A stretch of DNA of 64,000 bases from an uncultured Fretibacterium sp. GTDB taxonomy: Bacteria; Synergistota; Synergistia; Synergistales; Aminobacteriaceae. The notes beneath the pieces were generated by a model. It made no database searches and was not told where the DNA came from. It saw nothing but the letters and a program-made list of their open reading frames with translations. Location of the stretch: NCBI GenBank assembly GCA_946183145.1, contig CAMGZM010000004.1:117680-181679 (forward strand), read 5' to 3'. A program made the position numbers and the translations under genes. Shown piece after piece: positions 36,814-45,252 of this stretch (position 1 is its first letter; each line of letters starts with the position of its first letter).

Positions 36814-36933
36814 TCATGCGTCAGACTTACGCAATGCCCCCCCCCCCCCATAGCATATATTACGTAATGTGTCATGAGCAGAATCACTTGAATGAATTAT
36901 CGAAACAAATTCGCCGTCAAAATTCCTCAACAT
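36814..36933 (-). CDS. 39-residue peptide with a G13 coding tract
   Basis: ATG 36933 lies 9 nt after GGGAGG. It starts MLRNFDGEFVSIIHSSDS and aligns with the start of the 36633 peptide (MKREYESPDFEVVHFDSD). A tract of 13 G (36837-36849) encodes YGGGG; the peptide ends ALRKSDA. With 12 or 15 G the frame would run on to a TGA overlapping the ATG of the next peptide. Gene status is supported by the ribosome site and promoter, but is tentative. Confidence 0.45.
   Translation of the reverse strand: MLRNFDGEFVSIIHSSDSAHDTLRNICYGGGGALRKSDA
36837..36849 (-). repeat. G13 homopolymer (C13 on the plus strand)
   Basis: Unbroken run of 13 identical bases, far longer than expected by chance and prone to slippage; it lies inside the 39-residue reading frame. 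Confidence 0.95.
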
Positions 36934-36987
36934 GATTCTGTACCTCCCGTTTAATTTTTGCGTGTTTTACTGCTGGATTTCGGCCGA

Positions 36988-36998
36988 ATTATAGCACA
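36988..36998 (-). promoter_or_regulatory. Extended -10 for the small-peptide genes
   Basis: Minus-strand TGTGCTATAAT, 55 bp before ATG 36933. Confidence 0.5.
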
Positions 36999-37025
36999 GA
37001 TTATTTCAAGCGGCGCAAAAAAAAA

Positions 37026-37046
37026 CCTCCCCCGTTAATCAGGAGG
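37026..37046 (-). terminator. Terminator after serCA
   Basis: CCTCC (37026-37030) pairs with GGAGG (37042-37046); a long T run follows on the minus strand. Confidence 0.75.
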
Positions 37047-37060
37047 AGGCAGAATATTTT

Positions 37061-38248
37061 TCAGCTTCTCTCTTTCACCCGTCTCACTCTCAATACTCCG
37101 TTAATCTCGCGTAATCTCTCTGTCGTGTCATCGGGCATTTTGTGCGAAATGTCCACAAGCGTATATGCGTATTGCCCGCGCGCCTTGTTGATTAAGTTCT
37201 CGATATTGAGCCCGTTAGTCCCAAAAAATGACGTTATCCCCGAAAGCATAGCCGGTATATTGCGGTGAAGTATTGCGACTCTCGCTTCAGCTCCGCATGT
37301 CCCCGCGTTAATCTCCGGGAAGTTTACGCTGTTCGTTATGTTCCCGTTGTCGAGGTAATCCTGCATCTGCTGTACTGCCATCAAAGCGCAATTCTCTTCA
37401 GCTTCTTCCGTTGACGCTCCCAAATGAGGAAGGACTATAGCACCCGGAATATTCGCGCTGAGTGTGTTGGGGAAATCTGAGATATATTTTGCGACATGCC
37501 CGGAAATCATTGCGTCCCTCACGGCGTTTTCATCAGCAAGAACATCACGCGCAAAGTTGAGGATTTTGACTCCCGGTTTCATCTTTGCGATTGTGTCAGC
37601 GTTAATCATGTGGCGAGTCGAGTCCATCGCTGGAACGTGTATTGTGATGAAGTCTGAGACCGCGTAAACTTCTTCGGGCGTGTCTGCGTGTTTCACGGAA
37701 GGGCTTAACATCCACGCGGATTTCAGCGACAAATACGGGTCATATCCGATAACATTCATTCCGAGACTCACAGCTGCGTTTGCGACCTGGACTCCTATTG
37801 CGCCGAGTCCGATTATGCCGAGTGTCTTGCCTTTTATCTCATGGCCTGCAAAATTCTTCTTTGCTTTCTCCGCAAGTTTCGTGATGTCCGAGTCGTTCGC
37901 ATTCTCTTTTACCCATGATATTCCGCCGTAAATATCTCTTGACGCTAAAAGCAGCCCTGCAATTACGAGTTCTTTCACGGAGTTTGCGTTTGCTCCCGGA
38001 GTGTTGAAGACGACAATCCCGGACTCTGAGCATCGGTCTATAGGTATGTTGTTGACTCCTGCTCCTGCACGGGCTATAGCTCTGAGTCCTTCAGGGAAAT
38101 TCATGCTCTTCATATCAGCGGAACGCACGAGAATCCCGGCGGCCTCGTCAGGATTATCCGTGATCGTGTAGCCTTTGCGGAATTTCGCGAGTCCTGTTGA
38201 TGAGATATTGTTCATGCAGAAAATTTTGCGTTCTTTCGGTGCTAACAT
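37061..38248 (-). CDS. serA: D-3-phosphoglycerate dehydrogenase
   Basis: First step of serine synthesis. 395 aa. NAD-binding GLGAIGVQVANAAVSLGMNV, catalytic Arg region LNFARDVLADENAV, Glu in SDFPNT.. and His in LPHLGASTEEAEENCA. A C-terminal ACT domain (RVAILHRNIPAMLSGITSFF) probably mediates serine feedback. The ATG overlaps the serC stop (ATGTTAG), so serC-serA are coupled. Confidence 0.92.
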   Translation of the reverse strand: MLAPKERKIFCMNNISSTGLAKFRKGYTITDNPDEAAGILVRSADMKSMNFPEGLRAIARAGAGVNNIPIDRCSESGIVVFNTPGANANSVKELVIAGLLLASRDIYGGISWVKENANDSDITKLAEKAKKNFAGHEIKGKTLGIIGLGAIGVQVANAAVSLGMNVIGYDPYLSLKSAWMLSPSVKHADTPEEVYAVSDFITIHVPAMDSTRHMINADTIAKMKPGVKILNFARDVLADENAVRDAMISGHVAKYISDFPNTLSANIPGAIVLPHLGASTEEAEENCALMAVQQMQDYLDNGNITNSVNFPEINAGTCGAEARVAILHRNIPAMLSGITSFFGTNGLNIENLINKARGQYAYTLVDISHKMPDDTTERLREINGVLRVRRVKERS

Positions 38249-39327
38249 GTGTGCGACTCCTCGAATGCGGCCATGAACTTAACGAGAGCTTTTACCCCTT
38301 CAAGCGGCATTGCGTTATAGAGTGATGCCCTCATTCCGCCGACTGAACGATGACCCTTAATGTTACGGAGTCCGGCTTTCTCTGCTTCTGCAACAAATTC
38401 CGCGTCAAGATTCTTATCGCCTGTAACAAACGGCACATTCATCAATGAGCGGTCTTTCTTGTCGACAGTCCCGTGAAATAATTTCGAGCCGTCAAGATAA
38501 TCATAAAGCAATCCGGCTTTCTCTGCGTTGATTTTGTGCATTGCCTCAGTTCCTCCGAGCTTCAACAGCCATTTGAAGACGAGTCCGCAAATATATATGT
38601 TGTAGCAAGGGGGCGTGTTGTAGAGTGATTTATTGTCGGCGTGAGTCTTGTACTTTAACATTGTCGGCGTGAAGGGCATAACGTCATCAGTGATTAAGTC
38701 ATCGCGAATGATTACGATTGTTACGCCTGCCGGGCCTACATTTTTCTGGACTCCTCCCCAGATTATGCCGTAACGTGAAACATCAAGAGGCTCACTCAGG
38801 AACATTGACGATATATCAGCGACTAAAGGCTTGTCCCCTGTGTCAGGTAATTCACGTATTGTTGTGCCGTGAACTGTCTCGTTCTGGCAGATGTAAACGT
38901 AATCCGAATCGGGTGAAACTTTCAGGCCGGAAAAGTCCGGGACGTAAGCAAAATTTCTGTCTTCCGAGCTTGCGATAATGTGAATATTCCCGAATATTTT
39001 TGCCTCCTGAGCCGCCTTCTTTGACCACTGCCCTGTGATGATGTAGTCTGCTGATTTGTGCTTCATGAGGTTCATCGGAATCATCGCGAACTGCGTGCAG
39101 CCTCCGCCCTGAAGGAACAGCACGCGGTAATTTCCGGGAATGTTCATGAGAGTCCGCAAATCTTTTTCCGCCGTGAACAAAATCTCCTCGAAATCTTTTG
39201 ACCTGTGGCTCATCTCCATAACCGACATGCCTGAATTGCCGTACTCTAACATTTCTGCCTGCGCTGTGCGTAAAACTTCTTCAGGCAAAACCGCCGGCCC
39301 TGCGCTGAAGTTGAATACTCTGCTCAA
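38242..39327 (-). CDS. serC: Phosphoserine aminotransferase
   Basis: PLP enzyme converting 3-phosphohydroxypyruvate to phosphoserine. 361 aa. N-terminus VFNFSAGPAVLPEEVL, LFLQGGGCTQFAMIPMNL, TVHGTTIRELP, the PLP-Lys in GGVQKNVGPAGVTIVI, and HRSVGGMRASLYNAMP at the end are all characteristic. First gene of the serC-serA operon. Confidence 0.94.
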   Translation of the reverse strand: MSRVFNFSAGPAVLPEEVLRTAQAEMLEYGNSGMSVMEMSHRSKDFEEILFTAEKDLRTLMNIPGNYRVLFLQGGGCTQFAMIPMNLMKHKSADYIITGQWSKKAAQEAKIFGNIHIIASSEDRNFAYVPDFSGLKVSPDSDYVYICQNETVHGTTIRELPDTGDKPLVADISSMFLSEPLDVSRYGIIWGGVQKNVGPAGVTIVIIRDDLITDDVMPFTPTMLKYKTHADNKSLYNTPPCYNIYICGLVFKWLLKLGGTEAMHKINAEKAGLLYDYLDGSKLFHGTVDKKDRSLMNVPFVTGDKNLDAEFVAEAEKAGLRNIKGHRSVGGMRASLYNAMPLEGVKALVKFMAAFEESHTC

Positions 39328-39342
39328 AATTATTTTTCCTCC

Positions 39343-39873
39343 TTATTTCAACAATGAGATTAATGATACTATTGCCTGAAAAGCGCATATTCCTACAGCC
39401 GCTGCAATTGCCCATAGTGCTACGTTGTTTGACTTCTTGCTGTTAAGGTCATCAATCCGCGAATTTGTAATCGCTACTGCGTCCATAACGCCGTCAATTT
39501 TAGTTTCGAGTCTTTTTTCGACAGCATCAATTTTTGTATCGAGACCGTCGATTTTCGCTTCGAGTTTTTTTTCAACAACATCAATTTTATCTTCGAGCCT
39601 TTTTTCAACAGCGTCAATTTTTGCGTTAAGTCTCTGTTCTACTCCATCGATTTTTGCGCTGAGTTCACTTCTCACGTTATCGATTTTTGCATTGAGACTC
39701 TTCTCCACGCTGTCAATTTTTGCGTCAAGACCGTCAATCCTCGCATTAATCGCTTTGAGTTCTCCCTTGATGTCGCTGGCTATAGCTTCCTGACGTGCCA
39801 TGTTGCGCTCCATTAGTGCCTCGATTCTTTCGAGCTGGACATCATGCATCTGAAGCGTTACGTATTCTTCCAT
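39343..39873 (-). CDS. Tail-anchored coiled-coil protein
   Basis: 176 aa. Residues 40-140 are a long coiled coil of about ten 11-residue units of the form KIDxVEKRLEA, visible in the DNA as near-33-bp repeats. The C-terminus has one membrane helix (VALWAIAAAVGICAFQAIVSLISLL). It resembles DUF1640-type and hemolysin-like spacer proteins. Cytoplasmic coil with membrane anchor is the likely topology. AGGAGG precedes the ATG. Confidence 0.75.
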   Translation of the reverse strand: MEEYVTLQMHDVQLERIEALMERNMARQEAIASDIKGELKAINARIDGLDAKIDSVEKSLNAKIDNVRSELSAKIDGVEQRLNAKIDAVEKRLEDKIDVVEKKLEAKIDGLDTKIDAVEKRLETKIDGVMDAVAITNSRIDDLNSKKSNNVALWAIAAAVGICAFQAIVSLISLLK

Positions 39874-39946
39874 GTTAATCCCTCCTTTTTCTGTGAATGA
39901 CTGTATTATAATTCACTCATGAAATTTTAACGGGAAGTGAAGCATC

Positions 39947-41149
39947 TTGACCGCAAAATTATTCTACGATACCCCTTACGCAAAAGAATTTGACGCGCAA
40001 TTATTATCACAGTCAGAGCATGACGGAAAATTTCACATCACGCTTGATCGGACATTGTTTTACCCGGGCGGAGGAGGACAGCCCTGCGATAATGGCACGC
40101 TTAACGGCGTTGAAGTGATTGAAGTGATTGAACGCGGTGAAGACATCATACACATCACGAATGAATCCATCGAGGGCAAAAATATTCACGGTGTCTTGAA
40201 CTGGGAGAAGAGATTCGAGCATATGCAGCAGCATTTAGGCGAACACCTTTTCGCGGGCTGTTTGTGGAATCTCCATCACATTCACACGGCGCGAATGAGA
40301 ATCGAGGGCGACAACGTGTCAATTGATACGGACATTCCTGCGGACATAAGCATGATACTTGAGGCGGAGTCGTCAGCAAATGAAGCTGTGTGGAAAAATA
40401 TTCCTGTTGAAGTAATTTTCCCGGCCATGAACGAAATCAAAGAGCTTGCGAGGAAATTGCCGCCTGAAAACGCAATCCCCCCCGTGAGAATCATAAAGGT
40501 AGAAGGAGTCGACTATGTACCATGCTGCGGTGTTCATGTCTCATCAACGGGTGAAGTCGGGCTCGTCAAGGTCATATCATGCGAGAACCACAGGGGCGGC
40601 TCAAGAATATATCTGCGGTGCGGCCGTGCTGCGTACAGATGGATCACTTCACTGTATCATGAAGTCAGGAAGGCAGAGTCGGAATTAGTTTGCGGGTATG
40701 ACGGAATCAATGACAAGATAGCGAGCCTCAAATCACAAATTCATTCGCTCAAATCACAGAACGAGGCACTGACAATAAGATACTTGAAGCCTTTAGCCGA
40801 GTCGCTTTTGGGGAATGCAGAAATTTGCGGGCAGTACAGACTCGTAACGCACGTAATGCCTAACTCATCACAGGACGAAATCAAGCACCTCTTCAAGCTC
40901 ATAACAGACAACAAAGACGTAATCACTATTCTTGCGGGAGAAAATGAAGAGGGAGTTTTCATCATGGCCGGGTGCAACAAAGAGAATAAGAATGTTGATG
41001 TGCGTCCTGCATTCAGGAAGATGATTGAGATTCTCGGCGGCAAAGGAGGCGGGAGTCCCTTCAGCGCGCAGGGATGGGGGAAAAATTCTGAGGCCATAAG
41101 TGAGGCAGTGAATGAAGCTGTGAATATCCTGAAAAATAATGTGAAATGA
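39947..41149 (+). CDS. Alanyl-tRNA editing protein (AlaX/DHHA1 type)
   Basis: 400 aa from TTG 39947. The alanyl-tRNA synthetase editing domain removes Ser or Gly from mischarged tRNA-Ala: RTLFYPGGGGQPCDNG, Zn-binding QQHLGEHLF and CCGVHVSSTGEVG. A coiled coil follows (KIASLKSQIHSLKSQNEAL), then a DHHA1-like domain ending GGKGGGSPFSAQGWG. The aminoacylation domain is absent, so it is a free-standing trans-editing factor. The repeat-controlled acyltransferase starts 10 nt after its stop. Confidence 0.9.
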   Translation: MTAKLFYDTPYAKEFDAQLLSQSEHDGKFHITLDRTLFYPGGGGQPCDNGTLNGVEVIEVIERGEDIIHITNESIEGKNIHGVLNWEKRFEHMQQHLGEHLFAGCLWNLHHIHTARMRIEGDNVSIDTDIPADISMILEAESSANEAVWKNIPVEVIFPAMNEIKELARKLPPENAIPPVRIIKVEGVDYVPCCGVHVSSTGEVGLVKVISCENHRGGSRIYLRCGRAAYRWITSLYHEVRKAESELVCGYDGINDKIASLKSQIHSLKSQNEALTIRYLKPLAESLLGNAEICGQYRLVTHVMPNSSQDEIKHLFKLITDNKDVITILAGENEEGVFIMAGCNKENKNVDVRPAFRKMIEILGGKGGGSPFSAQGWGKNSEAISEAVNEAVNILKNNVK

Positions 41150-41159
41150 GGTTGACAAA

Positions 41160-42268
41160 ATGCAAAATCGCGTCATAATTGACCAGACCAGACCAGACCA
41201 GACCAGACCAGACCAGACCAGACCAGACCAGACCATCCTATTGTCCGTAAACAGGAGCGCAATTCATCGTTTGAGTTGCTGAGAATAGTGGCAATGCTGA
41301 TGATTGTAACGTATCACTTTTCGAGTCACGGAGGCTTTAATTTTCCAACTGATTCGATTACGTTAAACCGTTTGTATTTCCAGTTCACAAGAATATTCGG
41401 GGCACTTGGCAATGACATATTCGTAATGCTTGCCGGGTATTTTCTCGTAAAATCAGAAAGCACAAAAATCCTCAAGCTGTTTAATTTATGGCTGAGGATA
41501 TTTTTTTACTCGGTCATATGTTACTGCGTGTTTGTATTTTTGGGGTATGAAATATTTTCTCCCATTAGACTGCTGAAATCAATGATGCCGATTTCACACA
41601 GGCTATATTGGTTTCCGACGGTGTATCTTGTGCTTTATGTTCTTCACGGCTGGCTGAATATATTTCTTCACAGGCTGACGCACGAAGAGTACAAAAAATT
41701 TCTGCTGACACTGTTTATTCTGTGGAGTGTCATACCTGCTTTACTTCCGTCAAATTTCGAGGGGAGCCACCTTACGCAATTTATATTTCTGTACAGCCTC
41801 GCGGGATATTTCAGGCTTTGGGAAAAAGATTTTGGAAGCAGAAGATTCATACTTTACGGAATAATATTTATTGCTGTGAACTATTCAACGGCGATAATAT
41901 TTGACATCATAGGTCTGAAGATAAAATTTTTTGCGGTGAAGGCTGAACACTTTTACATGATGGTGATGCCATTAACTATTTGTGCGTCATTATGTTTTCT
42001 GTTAGGGTTCAGGAGTCTCAAAATCCCGCACAGCAAAGTCATAAACACAATAGCTTCTGCTGCGTTCGGAGTGTATTTGATTCATGACAATGGTTTCGTC
42101 AGGCCGTTTCTGTGGCGTGAAGTTTTCCGCAACGCTTCATTCCAGAACAGCCCTTACCTTATCCCGTATTCGCTCGCAGTAATCTTAACCGTATACATTT
42201 CCTGTACCATTCTCGAATTATTGCGCTCAAAAATTTTCAGGACTCTCTCACGCGGTTATCTCTCGTAA
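41160..42268 (+). CDS. Acyltransferase 3-type membrane protein, phase-variable (OFF here)
   Basis: The downstream frame is open from 41183 to 42268: RKQERNSSFELLRIVAMLMI then VTYHFSSHGG, the start of acyltransferase family 3 (O-acetylation of surface polysaccharide), followed by about ten membrane helices. ATG 41160, 8 nt after GAGG, encodes MQNRVIID then repeat-coded QTRPD, but is one frame away and stops at TGA 41280. ATG-to-stop is 1109 nt; removing one 5-bp unit gives 1104 nt (367 aa). The gene appears off in this sequence. The only later start, TTG 41276, is within the conserved first helix. Confidence 0.78.
41181..41235 (+). repeat. Pentanucleotide tandem repeat (GACCA)11
   Basis: Eleven perfect GACCA units, beginning 21 nt after the A of ATG 41160 and open in the downstream acyltransferase frame. 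Each unit gained or lost shifts the frame. Confidence 0.97.
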
Positions 42269-42275
42269 CAAAAAA

Positions 42276-42299
42276 CCCCCGGCAAATTTTCACCGGGGG
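42276..42299 (-). terminator. Terminator after pgi
   Basis: CCCCCGG (42276-42282) pairs with CCGGGGG (42293-42299); T6 on the minus strand. Convergent with the acyltransferase. Confidence 0.85.
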
Positions 42300-42315
42300 C
42301 AAAATCATTCCGCAA

Positions 42316-43695
42316 TTATTTTCCGGGCTTGCCGAGAAGTTTGAACATGTTGGCTTTGTAGAATTCGACTCCGGGCTGATTGAACGGGTTAATTCCGCTG
42401 ATATATCCAGACACGCCGCAAGCATACTCAAAGAAGTAGAACAATTCACCGAGTGATTTCTCGTCCTGTGAAGGAATGCTCACCATCAAGTTCGGGACTC
42501 CTCCGTCAACATGTGCCGCTATTGTTCCCTGCATCGCGCACTGATTGACCCAGCTCATATTTTTGCCCGCGAGGTAGTTCAACCCGTCAAGATCATTATC
42601 CTGCGACTGAAGCACGAAATCTTTTCTCGCATTCTCAATCTTCATGACAGTCTCAAACATGATTCTGTCGCCGTCCTGTATGAACTGCCCCATTGAGTGA
42701 AGATCCGTCGTAAGGTCAACGCTTGCCGGGAAAATTCCGCGCTGGTCTTTGCCTTCTGACTCGCCGTAAAGCTGCTTCCACCATTCCGAAATATAGTGCA
42801 TAGCAGGCTCATAGTTCGCGAGGATTTCGACAGTCTTTCCCTTGCGGTGAAGAATGTTGCGCAGTGCCGCATACTGTAACGCGGGGTTATCGTCAAACGC
42901 ATTGTTGAGAGCGACTTCACGACCCGCAGCAGCCCCGGCCATGAGGGACTCAATATCCGCGCCGCTCGCAGCAATCGGAAGAAGTCCCACAGCAGTCAGC
43001 ACGCTGAATCTTCCGCCTACGTCATCAGGAATCACGAACGATTCATAGCCTTCTGTGTCAGCGAGAGTCTTAAGCGCGCCCCTTGCTTTGTCGGTTGTCG
43101 CGTAAATACGTTTTGCGGCCTCTTTTGCTCCGTATTTCTTGATGAGAAGATCACGGAAGACTCTGAATGCTATTGCTGTCTCTGTCGTTGTACCTGACTT
43201 TGAGATTACGTTGACGGAGAAATCATGACCCTCTAACAAGTCTATTACGTCCTGAATGTATGTGCTGTTCATGCTGTTGCCGATGTAATAGATGCGGGGA
43301 GTTTTGCGCGCTTCGGATGATAAGTCGTTGTAGAAGCCGTGACGGAGAAACTCAATCGCCGCTCTTGCTCCGAGATATGAGCCGCCTATACCCGCAACGA
43401 GGAGAATCTCTGAGTCGCTCTGTATCTTCTTTGCGGCCATCTTTATGCGTGAAAATTCTTCCTTGTCGTAATTGACGGGTAAATCTATCCAGCCTAAGAA
43501 ATCATTTCCCGCGCCCTTGCGTGATTTGAGAAGGTCAGCTGCTGAAAGCGTTATTGCCTTCATGCTGTCGACTTCGTGAGGACGTACGAATTTCAGCGCG
43601 TTTGAATAGTCAAAGCCTGTCATGAAATTTATTGCCTCCTGTGAAAATTTTTTTGTGGATGGGTATATTGTATCAACAAAACGCCGTAATGACAC
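42316..43695 (-). CDS. pgi: Glucose-6-phosphate isomerase
   Basis: 459 aa, interconverts glucose-6-P and fructose-6-P. Signatures: [72 protein letters not shown], and the terminal [18 protein letters not shown]. The shorter bacterial form. Single gene with its own terminator. Confidence 0.94.
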   Translation of the reverse strand: MSLRRFVDTIYPSTKKFSQEAINFMTGFDYSNALKFVRPHEVDSMKAITLSAADLLKSRKGAGNDFLGWIDLPVNYDKEEFSRIKMAAKKIQSDSEILLVAGIGGSYLGARAAIEFLRHGFYNDLSSEARKTPRIYYIGNSMNSTYIQDVIDLLEGHDFSVNVISKSGTTTETAIAFRVFRDLLIKKYGAKEAAKRIYATTDKARGALKTLADTEGYESFVIPDDVGGRFSVLTAVGLLPIAASGADIESLMAGAAAGREVALNNAFDDNPALQYAALRNILHRKGKTVEILANYEPAMHYISEWWKQLYGESEGKDQRGIFPASVDLTTDLHSMGQFIQDGDRIMFETVMKIENARKDFVLQSQDNDLDGLNYLAGKNMSWVNQCAMQGTIAAHVDGGVPNLMVSIPSQDEKSLGELFYFFEYACGVSGYISGINPFNQPGVEFYKANMFKLLGKPGK

Positions 43696-43756
43696 TGCGA
43701 AAAAAAAACGGGTAGCATTTTTTCATACCGCCCGCAAAATTTTTACTGCAAAGTTT

Positions 43757-45250
43757 TTACTGCTGTGCTGTTCCGTTCACGTAAAGAGTGTAGCTTCCTT
43801 TTGTGATTGTTCCGTTGTTCGTGAGGCTTGTTACGTATGAATTTCCCGTAAGAGTCCATGTTGACCCGGCCTCTATTGTTACGCTGACTTCTCCCGCTGT
43901 GCCTGATGTGTTGATCGCTCCGCTGTATGTCGATGAGTCCGTCAGGTTAAGCGCGAGTGATGATGAGCTGTCGACAATCATATTACCGTTCATTGTCTGG
44001 CCTGAAGCATTAAGCGTAACCGTTCCGCCGTTGCTCCCTGAAGTTCCCCATTCCTGGCCCTCAGCGCGGAGGAAATTCCCGGATGAGTCATTGTTCGTGA
44101 TTACTGCGCCCGAGAGCGTTATCTCTGTCGTTGTGTTCGTTACGCAGAATATATCACCCTGAGTGTTTGTGAGACTCCCGTCTGTCATCGTGAATGTTGA
44201 TTTTCCGCTTGAAGCATCTTTTGACATTGACTTGTAGATTAACACAGCCTGATGTGTAGTATCCTGCCCGTTAAGCGTGGAATGATTCGCATTAAGCGTG
44301 CAGTTGTCAAGTGTTACGGAATTTCCGCCCTCAATTACAACAACTTGCGCCGTGTTTGATGTCAAATCAGCATCAGCAACAGTAATCGCCGCCGTTGAGT
44401 AAATAGCCGGGGAACCTGTGCCGTTGGTGGTGTAAGTTCCTCCGTTCACGGTAACAATACCGCCGCCGCTGTCTGAACGTATAGCCGCTGATGAGCCGCC
44501 TGAAGTTGTGATTGTGAGGTTGTTCGCGTTCATTACGCCGCCGCCTGTCGTCATGATGCCGCCGGAATTGTTCGAGCTTGTTGTGATTGTAGCGTCAGAA
44601 ATTGTTATTGTCGTTCCGTCGCCCTGGTTGTTGCTTGAGTTGCTGTTGTTGCCGCCGTAAGAGAAAACCGCATTGCCGTATGAAGCGTTTGTCGTGATTT
44701 TCGTTGACGAGCCTGTGATCGTGAGCGTTGAACCTCCTGACGCAAGTATGGCCGCGTTTGTCCCTTTCCAGTCGTAATCATCATCATGCCCGGACATGTC
44801 GCCCGTTTTCGTTACGGTTATGTTTGTGTACGTTGCTGATGAACCGTTAGTGAGTGAGAGCGCGTTAGTTCCGGCTGTCGTTGACGAGTAATCAGCAGAC
44901 GTTACTGTTTCGGTGTTGGTGTTGGTGTTAGTGTTGGTGTTAGTGTTGGTGTTAGTGTTGGTGTTCGTCTGGTCATCGCTCGTTGTGTCGGTGTTCGTGT
45001 TAGTATCGGTGTTACCGTTGTTGTTTGTGTTCGTGTTGCCGTTGTTGTTGTTAGTGTTCGTGTTGTTGTTGTTGGTGTTGCCGTTATTGTTGTTGGTGGT
45101 CTGATCACCGCTCGTTATGGTGTTGTTGTTGTTGGTTGTAGTCGGAATCTGAACATCACCGCCGCCAGAACCGCCGCAGCCCGAACCCATTACCGCAAAC
45201 GCAAGCATCATCAAAAACGCCATGCAAAGCAAAAATCTTGCTGTCTTCAA
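43757..45250 (-). CDS. Asn/Thr-rich lipoprotein with parallel beta-helix-like repeats
   Basis: About 497 aa from TTG 45250, 8 nt after AGGAGG, which itself overlaps the end of the aminotransferase gene. Lipobox MGSGCGGSGGGDVQIP, then some 90 residues of Asn/Thr runs coded by in-frame 6-bp units (about 44900-45130), then a Ser/Thr/Asn-rich body with short repeated strands (GGGIVTVNGGTYTTNGTGSP, AAITVADADLTSNTAQVVVI) suggesting a right-handed beta-helix as in adhesins. Likely surface-exposed; the repeat stalk length may vary without frame change. Confidence 0.75.
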   Translation of the reverse strand: MKTARFLLCMAFLMMLAFAVMGSGCGGSGGGDVQIPTTTNNNNTITSGDQTTNNNNGNTNNNNTNTNNNNGNTNTNNNGNTDTNTNTDTTSDDQTNTNTNTNTNTNTNTNTNTETVTSADYSSTTAGTNALSLTNGSSATYTNITVTKTGDMSGHDDDYDWKGTNAAILASGGSTLTITGSSTKITTNASYGNAVFSYGGNNSNSSNNQGDGTTITISDATITTSSNNSGGIMTTGGGVMNANNLTITTSGGSSAAIRSDSGGGIVTVNGGTYTTNGTGSPAIYSTAAITVADADLTSNTAQVVVIEGGNSVTLDNCTLNANHSTLNGQDTTHQAVLIYKSMSKDASSGKSTFTMTDGSLTNTQGDIFCVTNTTTEITLSGAVITNNDSSGNFLRAEGQEWGTSGSNGGTVTLNASGQTMNGNMIVDSSSSLALNLTDSSTYSGAINTSGTAGEVSVTIEAGSTWTLTGNSYVTSLTNNGTITKGSYTLYVNGTAQQ

Positions 45251-45252
45251 TG

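Noticed and set aside
36630..36887. 85-residue minus-strand reading frame through the G13 tract
   Set aside because: Its own first Met has no ribosome site and most of the sequence is non-protein-like; noted only as an alternative tail of the 39-residue peptide.
39480..39760. About 33-bp repeats at 39.5-39.8 kb as a non-coding repeat array
   Set aside because: They encode the 11-residue coiled-coil units of the 39343-39873 protein.
40114..40137. Three GAAGTGATT units in the alanyl-tRNA editing gene as a phase switch
   Set aside because: The unit is 9 bp, so changes keep the frame, and the copy number is low.
44913..45104. Plus-strand Leu/Val-rich frames opposite the Asn/Thr repeats
   Set aside because: Low-complexity antisense shadow of the lipoprotein stalk with no start signals.
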